NCBI GenBank assembly: GCA_023398815.1
Contig: JAEWRW010000028.1
Coordinates: 62,001-126,000 of the forward strand
Source of the DNA: Bacillota bacterium
GTDB taxonomy: Bacteria; Bacillota; Clostridia; Christensenellales; UMGS416
Direction of reading: 5' to 3'
DNA length: 64,000 nucleotides
Shown here: piece by piece, positions 33,750 through 42,271 of the stretch
How the letters are laid out: every line of letters starts with the position of its first letter
How positions within the stretch are numbered: position 1 is the first letter of the stretch
Position numbers and translations under genes: made by a program
Notes under the pieces: generated by a model
The model's input: only the letters and a program-made list of their open reading frames with translations
What the model was told of the DNA's origin: nothing
Databases searched by the model: none

Positions 33750-34622
33750 ATGGGCGATTCATTTGACAATACCTTTCGCAACACCATGTTTCACGCCGCG
33801 ATGGCGCAGCGCAACGCCGAGATGACCTACTATCTGGACACCGTTGCCACCCAGTATTGTCAGGATGGCAAGGTGTATTCCACTTACCTGATGCACCGGG
33901 GCACCCAGGCGTGTCAATTCCGGAGCACGGTGCAGAGACTTGGGGTGTATGCTAATGTGCACGTCGGCATTCAGGCTGCCAGAACCGTCCAAAGCTCAGC
34001 AATGCCCTGTCCGGGTTGCTTGCGTCAAAGTGTGGAAGAGTCTTTCGCTGATGCCATCGTGAGCAGCAAACAATCCGGGGGTGCGTTTAAGCGGTACGTG
34101 TTGGGTGCAGCATTGGTTCAGGACAGGGGCAAAAAAACTGACAAGCACATGCTTCACCTCTATGGCTGCCCCCACTACACACGGAAAGGGGCCGTGGATT
34201 TCGGATATCGCACCTCCATCTTTGACTTTTCCGATGCGGTGGCTGCCAAATACCCCGGCCAAGTGGAGTACCCAAACATGCAGGTCTGCCCGCACTGTTT
34301 CCCGGATTATGTGGCGAAGCTCTACCGGGACGCTGGGTACGAACCACCGGAGCAACGACACTATCTGCGGCAGGAACTGCCTGACGAAACCATTCTTTGC
34401 CACGAGTATAGCTGCCCGGTTTGCCCGGACAATGCCGAAGACCTGGGTTGGATTGTCGGCCCGGAGCATGCGGTGCGACAACTGAGGATCGTCCATTCTC
34501 TGAAAAAATTCAGACAGTGTCCTCATTGCATGTCGGAACGGAGATTCAACGAGATTTACCAGGAGGCGGCTCAGGAACATAAAAAAGAGCTCGATAAATT
34601 TAGGCGCCAGTTTTCCCGATGA
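33750..34622 (+). CDS. Unrecognised Cys-rich (zinc-ribbon-like) protein
   Basis: 290 residues, probably cytoplasmic. It contains repeated Cys pairs typical of zinc ribbons: C-P-G-C near 87, G-C-P-H near 140, C-P-H-C near 180, S-C-P-V-C near 220 and C-P-H-C near 255, plus many His and Tyr. The C-terminus is a charged helix. The start is firm (CTGGAGGTAAT before ATG). I do not recognise the family. It stands alone with its own promoter at the beginning of a stretch of accessory genes; base composition is lower in G+C than the neighbours, which fits transfer but does not prove it. Confidence 0.7.
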   Translation: MGDSFDNTFRNTMFHAAMAQRNAEMTYYLDTVATQYCQDGKVYSTYLMHRGTQACQFRSTVQRLGVYANVHVGIQAARTVQSSAMPCPGCLRQSVEESFADAIVSSKQSGGAFKRYVLGAALVQDRGKKTDKHMLHLYGCPHYTRKGAVDFGYRTSIFDFSDAVAAKYPGQVEYPNMQVCPHCFPDYVAKLYRDAGYEPPEQRHYLRQELPDETILCHEYSCPVCPDNAEDLGWIVGPEHAVRQLRIVHSLKKFRQCPHCMSERRFNEIYQEAAQEHKKELDKFRRQFSR

Positions 34623-34725
34623 TGGAGGGGTGAAATGTCAATGTGACGCTACTGTACAAGTGATTTTGGCTCAAAACCTGAGTTCTGTTTTCTTAACAAT
34701 TCCTATGACAAGAGATTTTGACACC

Positions 34726-35538
34726 TCAATACGCGAGGACTTCGCAGCCATCCTCGGTAACCAGCACCATGCTTTCCCATTGTGCGGAAGGCTTGCCATC
34801 CGCCGTGTAGATCGTCCAGCCGTTGTTCCGATCCTCATATACCTCCGGCGACTGCATGTTCACCATGGGTTCCACCGTAAATATCATCCCGGGGGCCATC
34901 AGCATTCCGGTACCCTTTCTTGATACGTAGCTGACGAAGGGATCCTCGTGGAATTCACAGCCAACCCCGTGACCACCAATCTCGCGTACGACGGAATACC
35001 CATTGCGAACGGCATGCTCGTTCACCGCCGCACCTACATCCCCGATCGGAACCCATGGACGCACCTGTTCTATGCCAGCATTCATGCACTCTTTCGCCAC
35101 CTGTACAAGCCGCTGTTTCTCGGCATGTACCTTCCCAAGGCTGAACATGCGGGATGAATCGGAGAAGTACCCATTGAAGATGGTGGATACATCGATGTTG
35201 AAGATGTCACCGTTTCTCAGCATCCGTTTGTCGTCCGGAATGCCGTGGCAGACCTCGTTGTTGACCGAAACACACACGCTGCGCGGATATCCGTGGAACC
35301 CAAGGGTGGCAGGTACCCCCCCGAGCGCCAGTGTTTTTTCATGGATGAGGCGGTCGATGTCACCAGTCGTAATGCCATCGGCAATCTGCCCGGCAATATA
35401 GTCCAGCATGGCGATATTCACCTGGCAGCTCGCACGAATGCCGTCAATCTGTTTGGGGGTTTTAATGATCCTTTTGGGGGGAACGGAAAAACCTTGAGAC
35501 CGATACCGTTTCAAAGTTTCAGAGATGCTATCTTTCAT
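34726..35538 (-). CDS. map: Methionine aminopeptidase, type I
   Basis: Removes the initiator methionine. 270 residues with an N-terminal extension of about 20 residues before I-K-T-P-K-Q-I-D-G-I-R. The substrate His is in GFHGYPRS and all five metal ligands are present (the two Asp of NIDVSTIFNGYFSD, His in GHGVG, Glu in FTVEPM, Glu in QWESMVLV). It is not in the usual secY-adk-map ribosomal context but is coupled by a 4-base ATGA overlap to an AraC-type regulator gene, so it is probably an accessory second copy. Confidence 0.92.
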   Translation of the reverse strand: MKDSISETLKRYRSQGFSVPPKRIIKTPKQIDGIRASCQVNIAMLDYIAGQIADGITTGDIDRLIHEKTLALGGVPATLGFHGYPRSVCVSVNNEVCHGIPDDKRMLRNGDIFNIDVSTIFNGYFSDSSRMFSLGKVHAEKQRLVQVAKECMNAGIEQVRPWVPIGDVGAAVNEHAVRNGYSVVREIGGHGVGCEFHEDPFVSYVSRKGTGMLMAPGMIFTVEPMVNMQSPEVYEDRNNGWTIYTADGKPSAQWESMVLVTEDGCEVLAY

Positions 35539-35876
35539 AACATGACCTTTCGTTCTTGGTGTCGTTGTCTATACTCCATCGGTGAGCAGGCATACTTCGC
35601 TGCGAAGGCCCGTGTCAATGCCTCATGGGAGGAGTAACCACAGTGCAATGCGATATCAACAACCCGGCCATTGGTGTTTCGCAGCAGATCCGCCGCAGCT
35701 TCCAGTTTGACTTGCGCAATGTACCTTCTGATGGTTGTGCCTACATACCCCTTGAACTGTGTGGAGCAATAGAAAGGCGAGTAGCCAAGGTGTTTGGAGA
35801 TGTCCTCCAGTGTCGGGTTTTCGAGCGCATTGCAATGAACCCAAGTGACCATGGATTGTAAAGTCTGAGCCGACAC
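35535..35876 (-). CDS. Stand-alone AraC-type HTH protein
   Basis: 113 residues that consist of little more than an AraC double HTH (NPTLEDISKHLGYSPFYCSTQFKGYVG, then HCGYSSHEALTRAFAAKYACSPMEY). I choose the GTG at 35876 because AAGGGAGG lies seven bases upstream; the longer frame to 36104 would run through the tRNA-Pro gene and its terminator. With no ligand domain it resembles SoxS/MarA-size activators, whose activity is set by their amount. It is cotranscribed with and overlaps the methionine aminopeptidase gene. Confidence 0.75.
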   Translation of the reverse strand: MSAQTLQSMVTWVHCNALENPTLEDISKHLGYSPFYCSTQFKGYVGTTIRRYIAQVKLEAAADLLRNTNGRVVDIALHCGYSSHEALTRAFAAKYACSPMEYRQRHQERKVML

Positions 35877-36010
35877 AGAGACACCTCCCTTCAATAGGCA
35901 GTATAGCAACTTGCTTTTCGCCGCGCTTGATTTGAATTGCAGTATGTCACCGGTCACTACCTGCTTTCCCGGCAAGCCGGACGGTTTCCCAGTGTTCATC
36001 CCAACATAGC

Positions 36011-36043
36011 AAAACCGCATGGACTCTACATCCATGCGGTTTT
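36011..36043 (-). terminator. Terminator of tRNA-Pro
   Basis: A 13-bp stem (36011-36023 with 36031-36043) around a 7-base loop. On minus it ends in TTTTGC directly after the tRNA; on plus it also ends in a T-run. Confidence 0.85.
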
Positions 36044-36120
36044 TGGTCTGGGTGACAGGAGTTGAACCTGCGACCTCTTGAACCCCATTCAAGCACGCTA
36101 CCAAACTGCGCTACACCCAG
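36044..36120 (-). tRNA. tRNA-Pro (GGG anticodon)
   Basis: Acceptor CTGGGTG (36120-36114) pairs CACCCAG (36054-36048). D arm, a 5-bp anticodon stem CTTGA/TCAAG with loop ATGGGGT (anticodon GGG, codon CCC), and T arm with TTCAA are present. Discriminator A and the CCA end are encoded. Length 77. Confidence 0.96.
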
Positions 36121-36428
36121 TCGTTGCCCTCAATGGGCAAGTGGTATTATAGCAAGCTTGAAATGAAATTGCAACAGGGAAAATGGTGTTGGGCAGGGTG
36201 CATTCCTCATCTTCCTCGGTTCCTTGGAATCCTGTTGTTTATCAAAACGCTCAGCGCGTGGAGGTGAGCAGTACGGCACCCTGGCATACGACGGCGAATC
36301 TTCCACGGATAGTTCAGTCGCGTGGAAGGATCACGGGCGTTCGCCGCGAATTTTGTTGAAGACGGCATCCAGAGTTGGACAATGGCTCTAGCAAAGGGTC
36401 AATGTCGGCAGTTGACAGGGGAGGCACC
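36121..36428. other. Intergenic region between tRNA-Pro and the sulfatase gene
   Basis: About 308 bases. On minus it holds the tRNA-Pro promoter; on plus a weak TTGAAG/GACAAT pair (36356-36361 and 36378-36383) may serve the sulfatase. A 58-codon frame from ATG 36174 lacks a convincing ribosome binding site. No gene is claimed. Confidence 0.5.
36146..36174 (-). promoter_or_regulatory. Promoter of tRNA-Pro
   Basis: Read on minus: TTGCAA (36174-36169), a 17-bp spacer and TATAAT (36151-36146). Confidence 0.85.
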
Positions 36429-37910
36429 ATGGAACAGACGAAGAAGCGGCCCAATCTCATTCTTTTCAACCCCGACCAATGGCGCGGCGACGTTTTGGGG
36501 CACTTGGGGAACCCCGCCGCGGTGACACCAAACCTGGATGAGTTGGTGCGGACGAACGCTGTGTCCTTCCGTTCGGCTTTCTGCCAAAATCCGGTGTGCA
36601 CCCCCAGCCGCTGCTCGTTTATGAGCGGCTGGTACCCCCATGTGCGTGGTCACCGCACCATGTACCATATGATGAGCAAGGATGAGCCTGTGCTGCTGAA
36701 GCAACTCAAAGACAGCGGGTATTTTGTGTGGTGGGGCGGCAAGAACGACTTGGTGCCTGCCGAGAATGGCTTTGAAGACTATTGCAACGTCAAATACAAG
36801 CCAGACTGCGTCCTCACGCCTGGCTCCAACCTGCACGCCAGCGACGGTTGGCGGGGAAACTCGCAGGGAGACAACTACTACTCCTTCTTTGCCGGGCGGT
36901 GCCAGCCACCAGCGGGGGAAACGGAGTATGTGGACAACGACTGGGCCATGGTGCGCGGGGCGGTGGAGTTCATCCGCAACGCACCGGCCGATCAGCCGTT
37001 CTGCCTTTATCTGCCACTGGGGTGTCCGCACCCACCCTATGGCGTGGAGGATCCGTATTACGACAGGATCGACCGGAGCAAATTGCCGCCACGCATCCCC
37101 ACGCCGGAGTGGGAGGGGAAGCCCTCCATCCTGCGCGGCATTTGGGAGGGACAGCGCCTGCAAAACTGGTCCGAGGAACGTTTTACAGAGCTCAGGGCGG
37201 TATATTACGCCATGTGCGCGCGTGTGGATGCACAACTGGGGTTGATGCTGGAGGCACTGCGACAGAGTGGCTGCTACGACGACACGGGATTGTTCTTCTT
37301 TGCAGACCACGGCGACTTCACCGGCGACTATTCCCTGGTGGAGAAGACCCAAAACACGTTTGAGGATTGCCTAACCCGCGTGCCATTGATCGTGAAACCA
37401 CCGGCTTGGGTAGCTGGGGAACCGGGCGTTCGCGATGCGCTGGTGGAGCTCATCGATGTATGCGCCACCGCCCAGCAGTGGGCGGGGATTGAGCCGGATT
37501 ACACCCATTTCGGCTGGTCGCTGGGGCCGCTCATCACCGGGGAGACTGCGGAGCATCGTGACGCGGTGTTCTGCGAGGGTGGCCGGCTGGCAGAGGAGGA
37601 TCACTGTTCGGAGCGCCAATCCCTGCCCAACCCGCCCGAAAGCACGCTCTATTATCCCCGGCTGCGAGTGCAGGTGTTTGACGACAAAGCCCACACCAAG
37701 GCCACGATGTGCCGCACCAAGCACTGGAAGTATGTAAGGCGGCTCTCTGAGCAGGACGAACTCTATGACCTGGTGAACGACCCGTCGGAGCTTGTAAACC
37801 GGGTGGATGACCCCGCGTGTGCGGGTATACTGGCTGAGCTCAAAGACCGGATGCTGCGCTTCTACCAGGAAACGTGCGATGTGGTGCCCTTCAAAGCGAA
37901 CAAGCGGTAG
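36429..37910 (+). CDS. Sulfatase of the formylglycine type
   Basis: 493 residues of the arylsulfatase fold. Cys57 in C-T-P-S-R is the residue converted to formylglycine; the N-terminal N-P-D-Q-W-R-G metal site, the G-K-N-D substrate loop and the F-F-A-D-H-G-D-F metal motif complete the active site. There is no signal peptide, so it acts in the cytosol, probably on an imported sulfated sugar. A Cys-type sulfatase in an anaerobe needs the radical-SAM maturase anSME, which is not in this window. The ATG at 36429 follows GGGGAGG. Confidence 0.92.
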   Translation: MEQTKKRPNLILFNPDQWRGDVLGHLGNPAAVTPNLDELVRTNAVSFRSAFCQNPVCTPSRCSFMSGWYPHVRGHRTMYHMMSKDEPVLLKQLKDSGYFVWWGGKNDLVPAENGFEDYCNVKYKPDCVLTPGSNLHASDGWRGNSQGDNYYSFFAGRCQPPAGETEYVDNDWAMVRGAVEFIRNAPADQPFCLYLPLGCPHPPYGVEDPYYDRIDRSKLPPRIPTPEWEGKPSILRGIWEGQRLQNWSEERFTELRAVYYAMCARVDAQLGLMLEALRQSGCYDDTGLFFFADHGDFTGDYSLVEKTQNTFEDCLTRVPLIVKPPAWVAGEPGVRDALVELIDVCATAQQWAGIEPDYTHFGWSLGPLITGETAEHRDAVFCEGGRLAEEDHCSERQSLPNPPESTLYYPRLRVQVFDDKAHTKATMCRTKHWKYVRRLSEQDELYDLVNDPSELVNRVDDPACAGILAELKDRMLRFYQETCDVVPFKANKR

Positions 37911-37987
37911 TGGGCCTAAGGATTAATGTTCACACTACAGGCCGCTTTCTGAGCACCACAGAGGCGGATGCAGTGCTGGCTCTGGTA

Positions 37988-38024
37988 TAAAAATATCGCG
38001 CCCACATTTCTGTGTGCGCGATAT
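37988..38024 (-). terminator. Terminator of tRNA-Arg
   Basis: ATATCGCGC (37993-38001) pairs with GCGCGATAT (38016-38024); read on minus a TTTTTA tract follows. Confidence 0.85.
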
Positions 38025-38044
38025 GGGCTGCCGGCACTGCCGGT

Positions 38045-38121
38045 TGGCGCTCCCGACACGATTCGAACGTGCGACCTCCGGTTTAGGAAACCGCTGCTCT
38101 ATCCTACTGAGCTACGGGAGC
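38045..38121 (-). tRNA. tRNA-Arg (CCT anticodon)
   Basis: Acceptor GCTCCCG (38121-38115) pairs CGGGAGC. Anticodon loop TTCCTAA gives CCT (codon AGG); T loop TTCGAAT. CCA is encoded. The 27-43 pair of the anticodon stem appears to be G-G, a mismatch; the other four pairs are normal. Length 77. Confidence 0.95.
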
Positions 38122-38135
38122 AGGATAACAAAGTA

Positions 38136-38164
38136 ATTTTAATGGACAGTGCCGCTCCTGTCAA
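38136..38164 (-). promoter_or_regulatory. Promoter of tRNA-Arg
   Basis: Read on minus: TTGACA (38164-38159), a 17-bp spacer and TAAAAT (38141-38136). Confidence 0.85.
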
Positions 38165-38198
38165 TCAGAGAAAGGGCCTTGACAGTCGAACGGCATGC

Positions 38199-38237
38199 AA
38201 AACCGCGCACCCAACACTTTGGCTGGATGCGCGGTTT
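38199..38237 (-). terminator. Terminator of the large ADP-ribosylglycohydrolase gene
   Basis: AAACCGCGCA pairs TGCGCGGTTT (38228-38237) across an 18-base loop; on minus it is followed by TTTTGC. It lies 10 bases past the gene end. Confidence 0.75.
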
Positions 38238-38246
38238 CTCTTTGGC

Positions 38247-40358
38247 TTAGATTCCCTTCACCTGAATGGACTGGAAGTGGGCGTGACCACCCTGTTCCAC
38301 CCGCAGGCCCACCATGCCGGCGAGGTAGGGCGCGTCTTCGTCCCGGTAGCGCAGCAGGGTGTTGTCCCCCTCCAGCACGATGAGCTCATTGCCGATGGCG
38401 CTCACGGTAAAGGTATGCGTTTCATCAATGGGCAGGGAATAGGGTATAGACGCCAGTGTACGATAGCCGTTGTCGTTCTTCTGCAGCAGCAGCTGCCCAT
38501 CAGCAACGGCCACCGAATAGCTGCGGATGGCACCTTGCACCCGGAACACGAATCCAACGAGTCCATCGGTCTTTCGTTGCAGCGTGCAGCGGATGGCCAC
38601 GTCACCCCAGGCAATGTCGCCGGTGTAGGCCTCACCAAAGTCCGCCGCGCTACCGGAGAGCCACCCGCCGTCCATCTCCCAGATGCCCTTGAGCCGGGTC
38701 ATCTGGCTGATTTCTTTGTGCCCACCATTCCAGACCTCCACCCGCTCCCGGGCGAAATCCAGCGTATAGTCCGGCTTGCCGCCAAAGGTCATGTCGTCCA
38801 GATACACCACTACATCCGGGTCAGAACCGGGGAGCACCGTTGCCAGAATGCCCGCTTCCTCCAGGCAGGCGCCCGATGCCGCAGGAACTTCTAGCGTCAG
38901 GCGGGTCCACTGGCCCGCAGGCAACTCCACCGCCTCGCCGGTGACGCGCCGGTCACCGTTGCTATCCCAGCTGTAGAGGCAGGCGCGCACCCGCACACCC
39001 GATCCCGGCATTACCCAGGCGGTGACGGTCTGCCCGGGGTAGAGGATGGGGGAGAAAGCCGGATCGTAGCGGCTGTCGTGGAAGTGCTGCGGGCGATAGT
39101 GGGTGCGGTGATAGAGGCGCAGGTCCTGCCCGCTGTCGGCATTGCGATAGAGCGCGCGGAGGCAGCCTTGGCCGGTGTGCGCGTTGGCGTCCTCGTGCCG
39201 CAGCAGCATTTCACGGGTTCCCTCCATGCGGAAAGCCTGGGTGCTGCCGGGCAGCTCAAAGGAGAACCGGGCGGCATCCGCCCCCAGGAAGGCCTCCCAC
39301 CGGGAGTCCCAGGCTTCCTCAGCGATCTTGTAGGCCAGGCGGGCGATGGTGCGCACATTGCCGGGCAGGTCCATGATGTTCAGACACCCGACAACGCTGG
39401 AGGCCACCAGGAAGTCGTTGATGGGCTTGCGCCACCGGTCGTAGTCAATGCCAGCAAGGCCCACAAAGGTACCCACGATGGACCCAACGTTGGCCACGTT
39501 GCAGTCCGTGTCCCAGCCAGCCATGTTGCAGATGTTGATGGAGCGACTGAAGTCCCCCGCGCCATAGAGCAGGCTCATGACGATGACGGCGGAGTTCGGG
39601 ATGATGTGACAGGCACCGGAATAGCGGTCATAGCCCCAGTTGGCATGGATGTAGTTGAAACAATCGCGCCAGTTGCCTGGGTGCTCGCTATGGTAGCAGC
39701 GGATATCGCGCACCACACGGGCGTATTCACAGTCCTGCGGAATGACAGCCAGGGCTTGGTCGAGGATGCTATCCATACTGGGCGCGGTGAAGGCCGCGCT
39801 GATGGCCGCGGCAATGAACATACCCCCGTAAACGCCGTTGCCGCCGTGGCCGACGCTGGCTGCCTTCTGGGCATATTCGGCGGCCAAGGCCGGGTCGTTG
39901 GGCACGACCAGCCCCCAGGCATCGATGAAGATCTGCCCGCCGATCTGCTCAGCCACCGCAGCGCCGTTTTGTTCCACCGACCCGGAGCGCGGTGCCATGA
40001 TGCCCGCCCGCAGATTGAGGTAGCTCGTGTGCTCGGTGGAAATGCCATACCCACCCCACCAGTAGAAGCCATGCTCATAGGGGGTGTAGTTGAGCCAGGT
40101 CAGGCCGATCTGTTCGGCGGTGATGGCCCGGGTGTGGGTGTAATCCTCCAGCGCCCGAAGGAAGAACATGGGCCCGTTGGAGTCGTCGTCGGCGGCAAAG
40201 TCGTGGTAGTCTACGAGGTAGCCGTCAATCTCACCGATGAGTTTCTGAATCTTTTCGTAGCTCCATCCCTCAATGGGAGCACCGTGCCTGACGCCGATGA
40301 TCTTGCCCAGCCACCCCGCGTAGCACCGTTCCAGGTAATCCGACGGAATTCTGCCCAT
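38247..40358 (-). CDS. ADP-ribosylglycohydrolase domain fused to beta-sandwich modules
   Basis: 703 residues. Residues 1-345 are an ARH fold with acidic metal motifs A-A-D-D-D-S (55-60) and G-W-D-T-D-C (281-286). Residues 370-520 look like a galactose-binding/CBM-type beta-sandwich (YPGQTVTAWVMPGSGVRVRACLYSW, then VVVYLDDMTFGG). Residues 525-703 look like a concanavalin-A-like module (GDIAWGDVAIRCTLQRK, FRVQGAIRSYSVAVADGQLLLQK, ending GHAHFQSIQVKGI) of the sort seen in 3-keto-glycoside hydrolases. There is no signal peptide. This architecture points to a glycoside rather than an ADP-ribosyl protein as substrate; that is inference. Confidence 0.8.
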   Translation of the reverse strand: MGRIPSDYLERCYAGWLGKIIGVRHGAPIEGWSYEKIQKLIGEIDGYLVDYHDFAADDDSNGPMFFLRALEDYTHTRAITAEQIGLTWLNYTPYEHGFYWWGGYGISTEHTSYLNLRAGIMAPRSGSVEQNGAAVAEQIGGQIFIDAWGLVVPNDPALAAEYAQKAASVGHGGNGVYGGMFIAAAISAAFTAPSMDSILDQALAVIPQDCEYARVVRDIRCYHSEHPGNWRDCFNYIHANWGYDRYSGACHIIPNSAVIVMSLLYGAGDFSRSINICNMAGWDTDCNVANVGSIVGTFVGLAGIDYDRWRKPINDFLVASSVVGCLNIMDLPGNVRTIARLAYKIAEEAWDSRWEAFLGADAARFSFELPGSTQAFRMEGTREMLLRHEDANAHTGQGCLRALYRNADSGQDLRLYHRTHYRPQHFHDSRYDPAFSPILYPGQTVTAWVMPGSGVRVRACLYSWDSNGDRRVTGEAVELPAGQWTRLTLEVPAASGACLEEAGILATVLPGSDPDVVVYLDDMTFGGKPDYTLDFARERVEVWNGGHKEISQMTRLKGIWEMDGGWLSGSAADFGEAYTGDIAWGDVAIRCTLQRKTDGLVGFVFRVQGAIRSYSVAVADGQLLLQKNDNGYRTLASIPYSLPIDETHTFTVSAIGNELIVLEGDNTLLRYRDEDAPYLAGMVGLRVEQGGHAHFQSIQVKGI

Positions 40359-40533
40359 GTTGCTTGTCCTCCCTGTGTTCGTTCCCTTTCATTTTACCGG
40401 CAGGGGTGGCAACCCACAAGCCATGAAAGCCCAAAGATTCCAGAAAGTGCAAAAAATAGGAAGGTTCCTGTCTAGTCTGGTCTTGCATATGCGAAATGTG
40501 TCATATAAAATGGCTGGGTTAAAGGAGAAACGT

Positions 40534-42270
40534 ATGGGCTTTTTGAAGAAGTACATGCCTCATTACCTGAAGTTTGCCCTGCCGGCGTGGCTCTGTCTCC
40601 TATGCGAGGTGCTGGTCGATCTCTGCATCCCCACGATCACGGCACGCATCATCGACGAAGGCATCCCATCCAAGGACATGACGACGATCGGCCATCTGGG
40701 GCTCTTTATGCTGCTGGTGACGTGCGGGGGAGCCATAGCGGGGCTTACGCGTAACTTTCTGTCGGCCCGCGCCTCGCAGGACCTGGGAACCGACCTCCGA
40801 GCGGATCTCTTCCGAAAGACGCAGTCCCTCTCCCAGGCGCAGACCCAACAGGTGGGAGCGGCCACGCTCATCACACGGCTCACCAACGATGTCACCCAGG
40901 TACAGAACCTCTCCTTCATGTTGACGCGTATCTTCATCCGCGCGCCTCTTCTGCTCATCGGCAGCATCATCATGGCCGTGCTGCTGAACGCGCGCATGTC
41001 GGCCATCTTGCTGGGTGTACTGCCCATCATGGTCTATCTCATCACGCTGCGCATTCGGCGCGGCTTTCCCCTCTTCCAAAAGGTGCAGGGTGCCCTTGAC
41101 CGCGTCAACGGCGTGATGCGCGAATACCTCAGCGGTGTGCGTGTGGTCAAGGTGTTCAACCGCTTTGACTATGAACAGGAGCGCTTTGACCGCGCCAACG
41201 CCAACCTGGCCGACATCGGTACCGGTGCGGGCCGGGCCATGGCCACCATTCAGCCGCTCATGCAGCTCATCATGAACGGCAGCATCGTGCTGGTCATCTG
41301 GATTGGTGGGTTCCGCGTGAACTCCAGCGCCATGACGGTGGGCGCGATCGTGGCCTTCGTCAACTACTTCCTGCAGATTCTGCAAAGCATGTCCATGCTC
41401 TCCTGGCTCTTCACGAGCGGGGTGCGCGCTAAGACGTCACTTGACCGCATCGGGCAGGTCTTTGCCATCGAGTCTGACATTGCCGACAACGAAAGCCCCG
41501 TGTCGCCCCCGACCGGCGGTGCTGTGGAGATGCGGGATGTGATCTTCCGCTACCCCGACCAGGCCGCAGCGGTGCTGGAGGACATTCAGCTCTCCATCGC
41601 CCCGGGACAGACCGCCGCCATCATTGGCGCGACCGGGTGCGGCAAGTCTACGTTGGTGTCGCTGGTGCCTCGTCTCTATGACGCACTGGGCGGCGCGGTG
41701 CTGGTGGACGGCCAGGATGTGCGCGCTTTCTCGCTGGAGGGTTTGCGGGAGCGCATCGCCCTGGTGCCCCAGCAGGCCATGCTCTTCACCGGTACCATTG
41801 AGGAAAATCTGCGTTGGGGCAAGGACGACGCCACCATGGAGGAGCTGGAGCGGGCCGCGGAGATTGCCCAGGCCGCCGAGTTCATCCACCGCCTGCCCAA
41901 CGGCTGGTCCACCCATCTGGGGCAGGGGGGCGTCAACCTCTCCGGCGGGCAGAAGCAACGGCTGTGCATTGCCCGGGCGCTGCTGCGCAACCCCGCCATC
42001 CTTATCCTGGACGACAGCACATCGGCGGTGGATATAGCAACTGAGCGACGCATCCGCGAGGGACTGCAGAAACACTGCCAGGGCATGACCGTACTCCTGG
42101 TGGCCCAGCGCATCCACACCGTCATGTCGGCCGACGTCATCCTGGTGATGGACAACGGCCACATCGTAAGCCAGGGCCAGCATGATGACCTGCTGGTAAC
42201 CTGCGACATTTACCGGGACATTTACCGCTCTCAGATGGGCCTCAATGTCCAGGGACAGGAGGTGATCTGA
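40534..42270 (+). CDS. ABC exporter half-transporter with degenerate ATPase site
   Basis: 578 residues: a six-helix exporter membrane domain, then an ATPase with Walker A GATGCGKST and signature LSGGQKQR. The Walker B end is LILDDST, with Asp in place of the catalytic Glu, and the H-loop reads V-A-Q-R in place of A-H-R. This is the degenerate-site partner of a heterodimeric multidrug/lipid exporter of the TM287/288 or BmrCD kind. The ATG at 40534 follows AAAGGAGAAACGT; upstream in-frame starts have no such site. Followed one base later by its partner gene. Confidence 0.93.
   Translation: MGFLKKYMPHYLKFALPAWLCLLCEVLVDLCIPTITARIIDEGIPSKDMTTIGHLGLFMLLVTCGGAIAGLTRNFLSARASQDLGTDLRADLFRKTQSLSQAQTQQVGAATLITRLTNDVTQVQNLSFMLTRIFIRAPLLLIGSIIMAVLLNARMSAILLGVLPIMVYLITLRIRRGFPLFQKVQGALDRVNGVMREYLSGVRVVKVFNRFDYEQERFDRANANLADIGTGAGRAMATIQPLMQLIMNGSIVLVIWIGGFRVNSSAMTVGAIVAFVNYFLQILQSMSMLSWLFTSGVRAKTSLDRIGQVFAIESDIADNESPVSPPTGGAVEMRDVIFRYPDQAAAVLEDIQLSIAPGQTAAIIGATGCGKSTLVSLVPRLYDALGGAVLVDGQDVRAFSLEGLRERIALVPQQAMLFTGTIEENLRWGKDDATMEELERAAEIAQAAEFIHRLPNGWSTHLGQGGVNLSGGQKQRLCIARALLRNPAILILDDSTSAVDIATERRIREGLQKHCQGMTVLLVAQRIHTVMSADVILVMDNGHIVSQGQHDDLLVTCDIYRDIYRSQMGLNVQGQEVI
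42257..42267 (+). promoter_or_regulatory. Maximal Shine-Dalgarno for the second ABC subunit
   Basis: AGGAGGTGATC is an 11-base perfect complement to the 3' end of 16S rRNA. It lies inside the last codons of the first ABC gene and ends four bases before ATG 42272. Confidence 0.85.
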
Positions 42271-42271
42271 G

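Noticed and set aside
35877..36104. N-terminal extension of the stand-alone AraC-type protein
   Set aside because: The extension would be encoded by the tRNA-Pro gene and its terminator; a GTG with a strong Shine-Dalgarno at 35876 fits better.
36174..36350. 58-codon frame upstream of the sulfatase gene
   Set aside because: The AGGG before its ATG is too close and the product resembles nothing; could be a gene remnant but is not supported.
36044..38121. Attachment-site duplication at the two tRNA genes
   Set aside because: I looked for a second copy of either tRNA 3' end in the surrounding sequence and saw none; no integrase is adjacent.
39078..40475. 465-codon frame antisense to the large ADP-ribosylglycohydrolase gene
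   Set aside because: Shadow of codon bias; it runs past the true gene start into the intergenic region and shows no domain.
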